Part shown: positions 46,418-55,184 of the stretch, one piece after another | Position numbering within the stretch: position 1 is the first letter of the stretch | Layout of the letters: every line of letters begins with the position of its first letter | Assembly: GCF_001809535.1 (NCBI RefSeq) | Contig: NZ_KV797910.1 | Coordinates: 208,560 to 272,559 of the forward strand | Direction of reading: 5' to 3' | DNA: 64,000 bases | From: Aerococcus sp. HMSC062A02 | GTDB taxonomy: Bacteria; Bacillota; Bacilli; Lactobacillales; Aerococcaceae | Made by a program: the position numbers and the translations under genes | Notes under the pieces: model-generated | The model's input: the letters and a program-made list of their open reading frames with translations, nothing else | Database searches by the model: none | Told to the model about the DNA's origin: nothing

Positions 46418-46446
46418 TTGAGTCTAAGGCAAAAAAGTGGTAAATT
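46418..46446 (+). promoter_or_regulatory. Probable promoter of the selD operon
   Basis: TTGAGT (46418-46423), a 17-bp spacer and TAAATT (46441-46446) lie about 72 bp before the selD ATG. Confidence 0.4.
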
Positions 46447-46518
46447 ATACATGAGACAGGCTATTCACTCATAAATAGACTGTTAGCCTTAAGAAAAATT
46501 AATCAAGGAGTTGATGCA

Positions 46519-47556
46519 ATGGTCGATCAAAAGAAATACGAAGAAGATAAATTAGAAACTTGTGGGGGCTGAGGCGCTAAGATAGGTGCGGGACACCTTT
46601 CAGAGATGCTAAGCCAGCTACCTAAAAACCATGATGACCAGCTTTTGGTAGGCTACGATTCTGCGGATGATGCAGCAGTTTATCGGATTAGCGATGATGT
46701 CGCTGCTATTCAGACCTTGGACTTCTTCCCACCTGTTGTTGATGACCCTTATTTATTCGGTCAAATTGCAGCTACAAATGCCTTGAGTGACGTTTATGCG
46801 ATGGGTGGTCGCGTTGCCACAGCAATGAATATTGTCGGTTATCCACGCAACAAATCCTTCGCTGATTTAGAAAAGATTATGCAAGGTGGCGCTGAAAAAG
46901 TTCAAGAAGCTGGCGGGGTTCTCGCTGGGGGCCATTCGATCCATAATGATTCTGTTTTATATGGTTTATCCGTAATGGGTTTGGTTAGTCCTGAACGCAT
47001 TTTACAAAATAACCAACCACAGGCGGGGGATGTTCTCTTCCTCACTAAAAAATTAGGGGTCGGTATTATTACCTCAGCCCACAATAAAGGGGAGTGTAGC
47101 CAAACTGCCTTTGATGAGGCAGTGGAATCTATGCGCACTCTAAATAGATACGCAGCAGAAGTGATGGAGGATTTCCCAATCTCGTCTTGTACCGATGTGA
47201 CGGGCTTTGGTTTCCTAGGCCACCTTATGGAAATGGTGGAGGCTAACCTGACAGCCAAAATCGATGCTTCAGCCGTCCCTTATATTGAAGAAGCCCTTGA
47301 ATGTGCTAAAAAAGGCATCCGGACGGGTGGTGCTGGACGCAATTTAAACCACTTCGGTAAGGATATTTTGATTAAAGCAGAGGATGCTTTATTGGCAGAT
47401 ATCTTGTATGATCCACAAACATCGGGCGGCCTATTAATTAGTTTGTCTCAGAATAAGGCTAAGGAATTTATGGCTAGCCTAGAAGCTGCTGGTGTTTCTG
47501 CTTGGCAAGTGGGGCATTTTGTGGAAAGAGATAGTCATGCCATCATTGTTGAGTAA
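46519..47556 (+). CDS. selD: Selenide, water dikinase SelD, itself a selenoprotein
   Basis: The correct start is the ATG preceded by AAGGAG; translation then meets TGA at codon 18 (46570-46572) in ETCGG-Sec-GAKIGAG, exactly the catalytic Cys/Sec position of SelD. The product is 345 residues. VGYDSADDAAVYRI and AGGHSIHNDS are ATP/metal motifs. It makes selenophosphate for SelA. A caller that ignores recoding would begin at the later ATG and lose the catalytic loop. The following genes are all selenium-related. Confidence 0.95.
46570..46598 (+). promoter_or_regulatory. Sec codon and bSECIS of selD
   Basis: The TGA is followed by the hairpin AGGTG-CGGGA-CACCT (46584-46598), with G residues in the apical loop about 17 nt from the TGA. 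Confidence 0.75.
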
Positions 47557-47587
47557 GTACTTTATGAATAGGAAAGGAAGACTGTAA

Positions 47588-47929
47588 ATGAGTGAAAAGT
47601 ATATTGTCGTTGTATCAAGTAATGAAATGGGCCACGGCGATCCAGAACTGGGCAAAACTTTAATGAAAGCTTTTATCCATAACTTAACGGAACAAGAAAG
47701 CTTACCCGAAAAGATTTTATTCTATAACACTGGGGCTTTACTGGTTGAAAAAGGCGCTGATACGGTAGAAGATTTAGAACTTTTAGCTGACAAAGGCGTT
47801 TGGATTGGTACTTGTGGGACTTGTGTCAACTATTTTGAACTAGAAGACAAGGTAGCAATTGGTGAAATTTCCAATATGACCGAAATAGTTAAAAATATGT
47901 ACTCTTATGACCGTCTCGTTCAACCTTAA
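47588..47929 (+). CDS. yedF: YedF-like (DsrE-fold) selenium metabolism protein, single domain
   Basis: This 113-residue DsrE-type protein has GTCGTCVNYF, a CxxC motif typical of the YedF C-terminal domain. Classic selenium-associated YedF has an additional N-terminal TusA-like domain, absent here. Position between selD and the DUF3343 gene supports a role in sulfur/selenium relay to SelD. The reaction is not known. Confidence 0.8.
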   Translation: MSEKYIVVVSSNEMGHGDPELGKTLMKAFIHNLTEQESLPEKILFYNTGALLVEKGADTVEDLELLADKGVWIGTCGTCVNYFELEDKVAIGEISNMTEIVKNMYSYDRLVQP

Positions 47930-47937
47930 GTCAGCTT

Positions 47938-48201
47938 ATGACGATTTTTTTACTAACTTTTAAGGGCGCTCAAGCTGCTATGCAAGGTGAAAAGGAATTT
48001 AAAGAAGCGGGCTTTTCGGCCCGCTTAGTTCCTACTCCTGAATCGATTTCTGCAGCTTGTGGCTTAGCCCTACGCATTAAAAATACAAATTTCGAAGACA
48101 TAAACCAGTTTTTCTCCCAGGAAAGAAGGAAAGGAACTGGTTTATATCTTATTGAAGGTGAAGGACGGTCCAAACAATACACAGCGCTAGATTGGAATTA
48201 G
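47938..48201 (+). CDS. DUF3343 putative Se/S carrier protein
   Basis: This 87-residue protein matches the small DUF3343 family: FLLTFKGAQAAMQGEKEF, the RLVPTPESISAACGLAL motif with a single conserved cysteine, and a short C-terminus. The family is found beside yedF and selD in selenium users and is proposed to carry sulfur or selenium on that cysteine. It is separated by 8 bp from yedF. Confidence 0.78.
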   Translation: MTIFLLTFKGAQAAMQGEKEFKEAGFSARLVPTPESISAACGLALRIKNTNFEDINQFFSQERRKGTGLYLIEGEGRSKQYTALDWN

Positions 48202-48212
48202 GGGGGGACGCT

Positions 48213-50087
48213 TTGGAAAAATTTGTCATGGGAACTGCTGGTCATATTGACCACGGGAAGACGACTTTAATTAAAGCCTTAACTGGTATCGAAACCGACA
48301 CAACAGATGAAGAGAAAAAAAGGGGCCTATCGATTAACTTGGGCTTTGCCTATATGGACTTAGCCAATGGAGAACGTCTAGGGATTGTCGATGTACCCGG
48401 CCATGAACGCTTTATTAAGAACATGGTAGCTGGAGTATCTGGGATTGACTTTGCTCTCTTGGTCATTGATGTTAACGAAGGGATTATGCAACAGACCCGA
48501 GAACACATTGATATATTAACTTTGCTCGGTTTAGAAGATTTTATTATTGCCTTATCGAAGGTGGATGGTGTTGATCCCGACTTGCTTGAAATCGTTAAAG
48601 AAGATATCCATGAACAGTTTAAGGGCACGGTACTTGAAGATGCACCAATTGCTGAAACAGATGCGGTGACAGGTTATGGGGTTGAGGAATTGCGTACGCT
48701 GATTACTGAGAAGTGTGAACATCTGGAAAGCAACAACCTTGACCTGCCTGCCCGGATGAATGTGGACCGGGCCTTCTCTGTTAAAGGTTTTGGGACAGTG
48801 GTCACGGGGACTTTGATTGAGGGAAAAATCCATGTTGGGGACGAGCTGACGGTTTATCCTGGTGGACAAAAAACTAAGGTTCGTACTATTCAAATCCATG
48901 AAGAAGACCAAGAGGTGGCTCACGCGGGCAATCGGACGGCTTTAAATCTAACTAAATTAAGTTTAGACGAGATTTCAAGAGGCGATGTGCTTTCAGCTGG
49001 GCCACTGGAACTGTCATGGATGCTCGATGTGAAATTGAAGTGCTTAGAAGATTCGGACCAAATGATTGAACTCTGGGACCGTGTCCATTTGAATATCGGA
49101 ACTCGAGAAGTGCTGGCGCGTATTGTGCCCCTAGGTGTGGGCGCTATCATGCCTGGTGAAGAAGCCTTTGTCCAATTGCGCTTAGAAGAGCAATTGGCCG
49201 TTAAAAAAGATGATCGCTTTATTATTCGTTCCTATTCACCCGTTTATACCATAGGGGGTGGCTTTGTCTTAGATCCAAGTCCTAAGAAGCACAAACGCTT
49301 TAACGATGAAGTCATTGAAAGCCTTAAGATTAAAGAAGAGGGCGATACAGCAGATATTCTAATGGATTTCATGAAACACCGAGCTCATGGCTTAAGCAGT
49401 GTTAAGGAAATGAGTGACTATCTCAATCTACCGATGACTTCCTGCCAAGAAATTGTCGATGACTTGTTAGAAGAGGGACAACTGCTAGGTTTTGGTCATT
49501 TCTATATGGCTGTTGATCGTTACCAGGACTTGGCTGATGAGATGTGTGAAAAATTGGCTCACTACCACGATAAAGAAAGTTTACGTCGAGGGATGCCGAT
49601 TGAAGAATTTCGTTCGCAGTTTAAAAAGTTGCCGGCTAAAGAATTGGATACCATTACTAAGCAATTAGAATCTGATGGGAAGATTAAGCTCGAAGATGAT
49701 ATTATCCGCTTAGCTGATTTTGAAATTAAATTAACGGGTGAAGAAGAGAAGATCAAAGAAGAAATTCTTAAGGTGCTCAAGGAAAGCGCAATGGCGCCAC
49801 CAGAAGTAGAAGAATTGACCCATGAAGATCCAGCTTATTATGATCTTTTAAATATGCTAGTCGGTGACCAGGTTTTCCAATTAGACCGCTATACTTACCT
49901 AGATATGGAGATCTACCAGCAAGCCGTCCAAAAAATCAAAGATCATATTAGCGCTAATGGAAGTATTTCCTTAGCAGAATGCCGGGACTTATTCCAAACC
50001 AGCCGGAAATATGCGTTAAAACTTCTAGAACATTTAGATAAAGAAGGTATTACCAAACGTCAAGGCGATGTCCGTATCTTGAAATAA
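48213..50087 (+). CDS. selB: Selenocysteine-specific elongation factor SelB
   Basis: This 624-residue factor delivers Sec-tRNA to UGA with a bSECIS. EF-Tu-like GTPase motifs GHIDHGKTTL, DVPGHERF and SKVD lie in the first 150 residues. Domains II-III follow and the C-terminal third contains winged-helix repeats that bind the SECIS loop. The TTG start with GGGGGG four bases upstream fits the usual N-terminal length before GTAGHIDHGKT. Confidence 0.96.
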   Translation: MEKFVMGTAGHIDHGKTTLIKALTGIETDTTDEEKKRGLSINLGFAYMDLANGERLGIVDVPGHERFIKNMVAGVSGIDFALLVIDVNEGIMQQTREHIDILTLLGLEDFIIALSKVDGVDPDLLEIVKEDIHEQFKGTVLEDAPIAETDAVTGYGVEELRTLITEKCEHLESNNLDLPARMNVDRAFSVKGFGTVVTGTLIEGKIHVGDELTVYPGGQKTKVRTIQIHEEDQEVAHAGNRTALNLTKLSLDEISRGDVLSAGPLELSWMLDVKLKCLEDSDQMIELWDRVHLNIGTREVLARIVPLGVGAIMPGEEAFVQLRLEEQLAVKKDDRFIIRSYSPVYTIGGGFVLDPSPKKHKRFNDEVIESLKIKEEGDTADILMDFMKHRAHGLSSVKEMSDYLNLPMTSCQEIVDDLLEEGQLLGFGHFYMAVDRYQDLADEMCEKLAHYHDKESLRRGMPIEEFRSQFKKLPAKELDTITKQLESDGKIKLEDDIIRLADFEIKLTGEEEKIKEEILKVLKESAMAPPEVEELTHEDPAYYDLLNMLVGDQVFQLDRYTYLDMEIYQQAVQKIKDHISANGSISLAECRDLFQTSRKYALKLLEHLDKEGITKRQGDVRILK

Positions 50088-50099
50088 AAAGGAGGCTAT

Positions 50100-51488
50100 A
50101 TGAAATCTAAATTATCCGATCTACCTGCAATGAATCACTTGCTCAGTCTCGATCAAGTTGATGACTGGCAAGAAAGCTATCCCCACTATCTGATAAAGAG
50201 ATGTTTGGAAGAAAGTTTGGATGACATTCGCACAAAAATCCTAGCCGGAGAAGATTTAGTCATTAGTGAAGCTGATATCCTCAAGCGCGGGGAAAAACGT
50301 TTAGAAGCTATTTATGAATCTAGCTTGAAGCGTACGGTTAATGCAACTGGTACCGTAATCCATACTAATCTCGGACGCTCTCTCTTGGCTGATGAAGCAG
50401 TGGATGAAGTGGTTAAGGCAGCACAAAGCTATAGCAACCTTGAATATGATCTAGAAGAGGGCCACCGAGGCAGCCGTTACCAACATATCCGTCAAATTAT
50501 TGTCGAATTGACAGGGGCAGAAGATGCCCTTTTAGTCAACAATAACGCAGCAGCCGTCCTATTAATGCTAACCGCTTTAACGCAAGGCAAAGAAGTCCTG
50601 ATTTCACGGGGCGAGCTCGTAGAGATTGGAGGTGCCTTCCGTATCCCGGATGTCATCCGCAGCTGTGGGGCCTACTTAGCTGAAGTTGGTGCGACCAATA
50701 AGACCCACATTGCAGACTATGCGGAGGGAATTACAGAGGATACGGGGGCTATTTTGAGAGTCCATACCTCTAATTATCGTTTGATCGGTTTCACGGAAGC
50801 CGTCTCAGATGAGGACCTAGTTGCTTTAGCCAAGAAAAATGACCTGCCTATCTTTAATGATTTAGGGAGTGGTTTATTAGTCGATATGCAAGAATTTGGC
50901 TTACCCTATGAACCTACTGTTTCGGAGATGATTGAAGCGGGCTATGACTTGGTGAGCTTTAGCGGGGACAAATTATTGGGCGGAGCCCAGGCAGGGATTA
51001 TTGCCGGCAAAAAGACTTATATTGATCGATTAAAGAAACATCCCCTCTTGAGAGCCTTACGAACAGACAAAATGTCTATTGCTGCGCTTGAAGCAAGTTT
51101 GCGCCTTTATTTAGACAAAGATCGCGCCTTAACGGAAATTCCAACCCTAGCTATGATTAGAGCTTCACAAGAAGAGCTGTGGTCCAAGGCAGAGCAGTTA
51201 AAGAATGAGATTGATCAGTTGGAAGTCGGCTTTGATGTCAAAGTGATTGCTGGAAAATCCCAGGTTGGGGGTGGGGCCTTCCCTGGTGTCTATCTTGACA
51301 CAGCTTTGGTTAGTCTCCAACATGCTGATTATTCCGGTACGGAACTTGAAAGACAACTGCGGCTCAGCCCTGACCATATTATTGCGCGTTTGAATGATGG
51401 CTTGCTTTCTTTTGATGTCAGAACTCTTCAAGAAGGAGAAAACGCTTTGATTACAGCTTGTTTAAAAGATCTCTTTTCTAAAAGTTAA
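50100..51488 (+). CDS. selA: L-seryl-tRNA(Sec) selenium transferase
   Basis: This 462-residue PLP enzyme converts Ser-tRNA(Sec) to Sec-tRNA(Sec). The PLP lysine lies in SFSGDKLLGGAQAG; NATGTVIHTNLGRSLL and NDLGSGLL are family motifs. It follows selB by 12 bp. The selC tRNA is not in this window. Confidence 0.96.
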   Translation: MKSKLSDLPAMNHLLSLDQVDDWQESYPHYLIKRCLEESLDDIRTKILAGEDLVISEADILKRGEKRLEAIYESSLKRTVNATGTVIHTNLGRSLLADEAVDEVVKAAQSYSNLEYDLEEGHRGSRYQHIRQIIVELTGAEDALLVNNNAAAVLLMLTALTQGKEVLISRGELVEIGGAFRIPDVIRSCGAYLAEVGATNKTHIADYAEGITEDTGAILRVHTSNYRLIGFTEAVSDEDLVALAKKNDLPIFNDLGSGLLVDMQEFGLPYEPTVSEMIEAGYDLVSFSGDKLLGGAQAGIIAGKKTYIDRLKKHPLLRALRTDKMSIAALEASLRLYLDKDRALTEIPTLAMIRASQEELWSKAEQLKNEIDQLEVGFDVKVIAGKSQVGGGAFPGVYLDTALVSLQHADYSGTELERQLRLSPDHIIARLNDGLLSFDVRTLQEGENALITACLKDLFSKS

Positions 51489-51542
51489 GCCCTTTCTTTA
51501 AGGTCAATAAAACAATTTACCCAAGTTTTATGGATGAAAAAG

Positions 51543-51570
51543 TTGACATTTTCAAATAGGACGTTATAAT
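51543..51570 (+). promoter_or_regulatory. Strong grdA promoter
   Basis: Consensus TTGACA (51543-51548), a 16-bp spacer and consensus TATAAT (51565-51570). It is the best promoter match in the selenium island and would drive grdA independently of selA. Confidence 0.85.
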
Positions 51571-51659
51571 AAGATTGTAAGATAATTTAATGGTTCACAT
51601 AGTTAATGACTATTTGGAGTGATTAATTATTGGAACCAAGTTTTAAAGGAGGAATTGAT

Positions 51660-52133
51660 ATGGCTATTGATTGGAACGGCAAAAAAGTTCTTATCATTGG
51701 TGACCGTGACGGTATTCCTGGCGAAGCTATGGAAGAATGTTTAGCGGATACACCAGCAGAAGTTATTTTTTCATCTACGGAGTGCTTTGTCTGAACGGCT
51801 GCGGGAGCAATGGATTTGGAAAATCAACGCAGAGTTAAAGAAGCAGCTGAAAAACATGGCCCTGAAAACCTTATCGTGTTAATTGGTGGTGCGGAAGCAG
51901 AATCTGCTGGTCTAGCAGCTGAAACCGTAACCAACGGTGACCCGACTTATGCAGGCCCATTGACAGGAGTACAATTAGGTCTGGCATTCTGCCATGCAGT
52001 AGAACCAGAGTTCAAAGAATCCGTAAATGAAGATGTTTACGATGATCAAATCGGAATGATGGAAATGGTATTGGATGTCGACGCTATTTGTGAAGAGATG
52101 ACATCAATTCGCGATCAGTTCTCTAAATACTAA
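51660..52133 (+). CDS. grdA: Glycine/sarcosine/betaine reductase selenoprotein A
   Basis: The frame runs from ATG (AAAGGAGG upstream) through TGA at codon 45 (51792-51794) in TECFV[14 protein letters not shown], the CxxU redox motif of GrdA. The product is 157 residues, family length. It accepts the carboxymethyl group from protein B as a selenoether and passes it to GrdC/D, then is reduced by thioredoxin. One copy serves both protein B units here. Without recoding only the last 107 codons would be recognised. Confidence 0.95.
51792..51832 (+). promoter_or_regulatory. Sec codon and candidate bSECIS of grdA
   Basis: After the TGA, CTGCG (51799-51803) pairs with CGCAG (51828-51832) around an inner hairpin GATTT-GGA-AAATC (51813-51825). 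The GGA apical loop sits about 23 nt from the TGA, like the GGT/GGA loops of grdF and grdB. Confidence 0.65.
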
Positions 52134-52164
52134 GATTATCACTACAATTTTAAAGTATTTTTTT

Positions 52165-52210
52165 AAAATGGGTGACCGGCGTGAATCTGTCACACCGGTG
52201 CCCATTTTTT
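52165..52210 (+). terminator. Terminator between grdA and grdC
   Basis: AAAATGGG...CCGG pairs with CCGG...CCCATTTT and is followed by TTTTTT. It isolates grdA from grdC/D, so grdA is likely made in excess. A TGTGA-N6-TAACA motif (52254-52269) and a perfect hairpin GCGCATT-TTG-AATGCGC (52294-52310) follow before grdC. Confidence 0.85.
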
Positions 52211-52346
52211 ATTTCTTAGCTTATCCAGTAAGAGAGCATATCATTTCTTTAATTGTGAAAAACGTAACATAAGGCGTAAGGAAAAAATTTTTGGCGCATT
52301 TTGAATGCGCTTACTAGAAATCGACTTAAAAGATAGGAGAATGACA

Positions 52347-53882
52347 ATGAATTATGCAAGTTTAAAAGCAGCGGGTTATGTGTTAGTACATACTCCTGAT
52401 ATGATTATGGCAAATGGTTCCACCCAAACAACCGAACGTTTGGTTAATCCTGATAGCGAATATTTGAAGAAAGCTCCAGAACATATCCGCTCCTATGAAG
52501 AAGTGGTTAACTATGCGCCCAACCAAGTTTATATCGGGAACATGACTCCAGATGAGTTATCTGAACTTGAATTTCCTTGGTATGACAAGCCCGTAGAAGG
52601 TAAGCGCCACGGCCGCTTTGGGGAAATTTTACCTGAAAAGGAATTCTACGGCTTATTAGAAATTGCCGATGTTTTTGAATTAGTCTTCTTAGAAGAATCT
52701 TTTGCTGAAGAAGTAAAAGCAGCGCTTAAGGACAATGAATTGTTCAAAGAAGATGCTGACAGCATTAAACAAGTAGATACAATTGAGAATATTGAAAAAC
52801 ATATTGACGAATTTGAAGCTGAGCCTCTTTACTATGAAGATAAACTAGTTGGCTGTGTTCACCGAGCACATGAATACGATGTGAACTTAAATGCTCATAC
52901 CATGCTTGAAAACCTAGTCGTTAAGGCGTCAGGTATCTTATCATTGCGCCACTTACTTGCTGATTCAGATATTAATCCAGAAGATGTTGACTATGTTATT
53001 GAGTGCTCTGAAGAAGCCTGCGGTGATATTAACCAACGCGGTGGGGGGAACTTTGCCAAGTCAATCGCTGAAAAATGTGGCTGTGCTAATGCTTCTGGTT
53101 CAGACGTCCGCGGCTTCTGTGCAGCGCCAACCCACGCCTTAGTTTCAGCGGCATCAATGGTAGCAGCAGGTACCCATAAAAACGTGGTTGTTGTGGCTGG
53201 GGGATCTACTGCGAAATTAGGGATGAATGGTAAGTCTCACGTCGAAAAAGACATGCCGATCCTAGAAGATGTAGTTGGTGGATTCGCAGTTTTTGTAGGG
53301 GAAAATGATGGCAAGTCACCAATTCTACATACTGACTTAATCGGTAAACACACGGTTTCAAGCGGTTCGAGTCCTCAAAAAGTAATGACAGCTTTAGTAG
53401 GGGATGCCTTAGACCATGCAGGCCTTTCTGTTAATGATATCGATGTTTATTCTTCTGAAATGCAAAATCCTGATATCACTGTTCCAGCAGGGGCAGGTAA
53501 TGTGCCAGAAGCTAACGTGAAAATGATCGGTGCTTTAGGGGTTATGCGTAAAGAACTCGAACGCTCTGAACTTCCAAACTTCTTAAAAGAAAAAGGAATT
53601 CCGGGTTGGGCACCAACTCAGGGTCACATTCCTTCAGGTGTGCCATACTTAGGCTTTGCTATTGAAGATTTAACTAGCGGTGACAAGAACCGTGCTATGA
53701 TCATCGGTAAAGGCTCCCTTTTCTTAGGCCGTATGACCAACCTCTTCGACGGTCTATCTGTTATTGTTGAGCGGAATAGTGGAGAAGTCGAAGAAGCTAA
53801 GAATACGGACTTCAAAGAAGCTGTGAAATCCGAACTTGCTAATGCTTTACGTGACTTTGCAGCAAACCTTTCGGAAGAGTAG
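52347..53882 (+). CDS. grdC: Glycine/sarcosine/betaine reductase protein C, beta-ketoacyl-synthase-like subunit
   Basis: This 511-residue protein fits GrdC, with a thiolase-like fold. GCANASGSDVRGFCAAPTHALVSAAS carries the catalytic cysteine region, shortened here to fit known family motifs. With GrdD it releases the acetyl group from GrdA as acetyl phosphate. The ATG after TAGGAGAATGACA is chosen; 14 upstream codons in frame overlap the leader hairpin. It is 11 bp from grdD. Confidence 0.92.
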   Translation: MNYASLKAAGYVLVHTPDMIMANGSTQTTERLVNPDSEYLKKAPEHIRSYEEVVNYAPNQVYIGNMTPDELSELEFPWYDKPVEGKRHGRFGEILPEKEFYGLLEIADVFELVFLEESFAEEVKAALKDNELFKEDADSIKQVDTIENIEKHIDEFEAEPLYYEDKLVGCVHRAHEYDVNLNAHTMLENLVVKASGILSLRHLLADSDINPEDVDYVIECSEEACGDINQRGGGNFAKSIAEKCGCANASGSDVRGFCAAPTHALVSAASMVAAGTHKNVVVVAGGSTAKLGMNGKSHVEKDMPILEDVVGGFAVFVGENDGKSPILHTDLIGKHTVSSGSSPQKVMTALVGDALDHAGLSVNDIDVYSSEMQNPDITVPAGAGNVPEANVKMIGALGVMRKELERSELPNFLKEKGIPGWAPTQGHIPSGVPYLGFAIEDLTSGDKNRAMIIGKGSLFLGRMTNLFDGLSVIVERNSGEVEEAKNTDFKEAVKSELANALRDFAANLSEE

Positions 53883-53893
53883 GAGGTGTGACA

Positions 53894-55051
53894 ATGTCAG
53901 AACAAGTAAAATCAACGATTAAAGAAGTCTTTGAAGAATTAGCTGATGCTCTAGAAAGCGGTCAAATGGGGCCAAAATTTAAAATTGGTTTGACCATTAA
54001 TGGTTCAGAACATGGCGACCAAGTCATGAAAGAAGCGGCTGAGGCTGCTAAAAAAGACAACTTATTCGACCTCGTTTTGATTGGTTCAGCTTACGACTGG
54101 ACCGACCAATATGAACTCTATCAAGCGGATGACGAGCAGAGTGTTTCAGATAAGGTAGAAGAACTCTTAGCTGATGGGACCATCCAAGGCTGTGTGACCT
54201 TGCACCATGCTTTTCCTATTGGGGTATCCACAGTAGGACGTGTTCAAGCGCCTGCTAATGGCAAGGATGTTTTCATTGCGACGACAACGGGTACAACAGC
54301 TACAAACCGTGAAGAGGCCATGGTTCTGAATGCTATTAATGGGATTACAGCAGCTAAAGCTTGTGGCTATGACAAGCCAACACTTGGTATTCTGAACGTT
54401 GATGGAGCTAATAAGGTTGAACGTTCCTTGAAAGAGCTCCAATCTAAGGGCTATGAATTCACATTTGGTGAATCTAAACGTGCTGATGGGGGCGCTATCC
54501 TGCGAGGAAACGACCTCCTACAAGCAGCGGTTGATGTTGTTGTCACCGATACCTTAACGGGTAACTTGTTGATGAAAATGTTCTCGGCCTTTAACACTGG
54601 TGGGAGTTATGAAGCAACTGGTTATGGCTATGGTCCTAGTATCGGAGAGGGCTATGAATTCAATATTTGTATCGTATCTCGCGCATCCGGAGCTAATGTC
54701 ATTAAGAACGCTCTGACCTATGCTTATGAAGTGGCTAAAGGTGACCTGATTGCGATTAGCGAACAGGAATATGCAGCAGCTAAAAAAGCAGGTCTTGATC
54801 AAATCCGTGATGACCTACAAGTTAAGTCTAGTCCAGCAGCTGAAGAAGAAGTTTCAGCTCCAGAAAAAGAAATTGTTTCAGTATCCATTGCTGGGATCGA
54901 TGTCTTAGATCTTGAAGAAGCCGTACAAGCTTGCTGGAAAGCTGGAATCTATGCTGAAAGTGGTATGGGCTGTACAGGTCCAGTAGTTATGGTTAACGAA
55001 GCCAAAGAAGATCAAGCAAAAGAAGCAATTAAAGAAGCTGGCTTTATTTAA
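53894..55051 (+). CDS. grdD: Glycine/sarcosine/betaine reductase protein C, PlsX-like subunit
   Basis: This 385-residue protein fits GrdD, related to phosphotransacetylase/PlsX folds. AYEVAKGDLIAIS and the C-terminal GMGCTGPVVMV, whose cysteine holds the acetyl thioester in the family, are visible. It yields acetyl phosphate that acetate kinase can turn into ATP. GGAGGTG precedes the ATG. It ends the grd genes of the window. Confidence 0.93.
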   Translation: MSEQVKSTIKEVFEELADALESGQMGPKFKIGLTINGSEHGDQVMKEAAEAAKKDNLFDLVLIGSAYDWTDQYELYQADDEQSVSDKVEELLADGTIQGCVTLHHAFPIGVSTVGRVQAPANGKDVFIATTTGTTATNREEAMVLNAINGITAAKACGYDKPTLGILNVDGANKVERSLKELQSKGYEFTFGESKRADGGAILRGNDLLQAAVDVVVTDTLTGNLLMKMFSAFNTGGSYEATGYGYGPSIGEGYEFNICIVSRASGANVIKNALTYAYEVAKGDLIAISEQEYAAAKKAGLDQIRDDLQVKSSPAAEEEVSAPEKEIVSVSIAGIDVLDLEEAVQACWKAGIYAESGMGCTGPVVMVNEAKEDQAKEAIKEAGFI

Positions 55052-55088
55052 CCGGGAAGTACACCTTGAATAAATATAAGTAATTGAT

Positions 55089-55116
55089 AAGGGCCTCAGT
55101 AGTGGGGCTCTTTTCA
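55089..55116 (+). terminator. Terminator after grdD
   Basis: AAGGGCCTCA pairs imperfectly with TGGGGCTCTT, followed by a short T-run. Confidence 0.6.
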
Positions 55117-55131
55117 GTTTTAAAATTAATT

Positions 55132-55158
55132 AAAAAAGCGATTCCATAATAGAATCGC
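55132..55158 (-). terminator. bioY terminator
   Basis: GCGATTC and GAATCGC form a 7-bp stem with a 7-nt loop; the plus-strand A-run on the left is a U-run for the minus-strand transcript. Confidence 0.75.
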
Positions 55159-55184
55159 TAGTTGATTTTTCGCAAAGGTCGGGC

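Larger units (their letters stand above)
46050..46518. other. Divergent control region between grdX and selD
   Basis: These 469 bases hold the promoters of both divergent operons, a 12-codon minus-strand reading frame with a good ribosome site, and two inverted repeats. A hairpin AAACC...GGTTTTT at 46336-46358 is weak. No tRNA-Sec was seen here. The full set of elements is listed separately. Confidence 0.7.

Noticed and set aside
46050-46518. tRNA-Sec (selC) hidden in the grdX-selD gap
   Set aside because: No acceptor/T-arm pattern or UCA anticodon loop could be found there on either strand.
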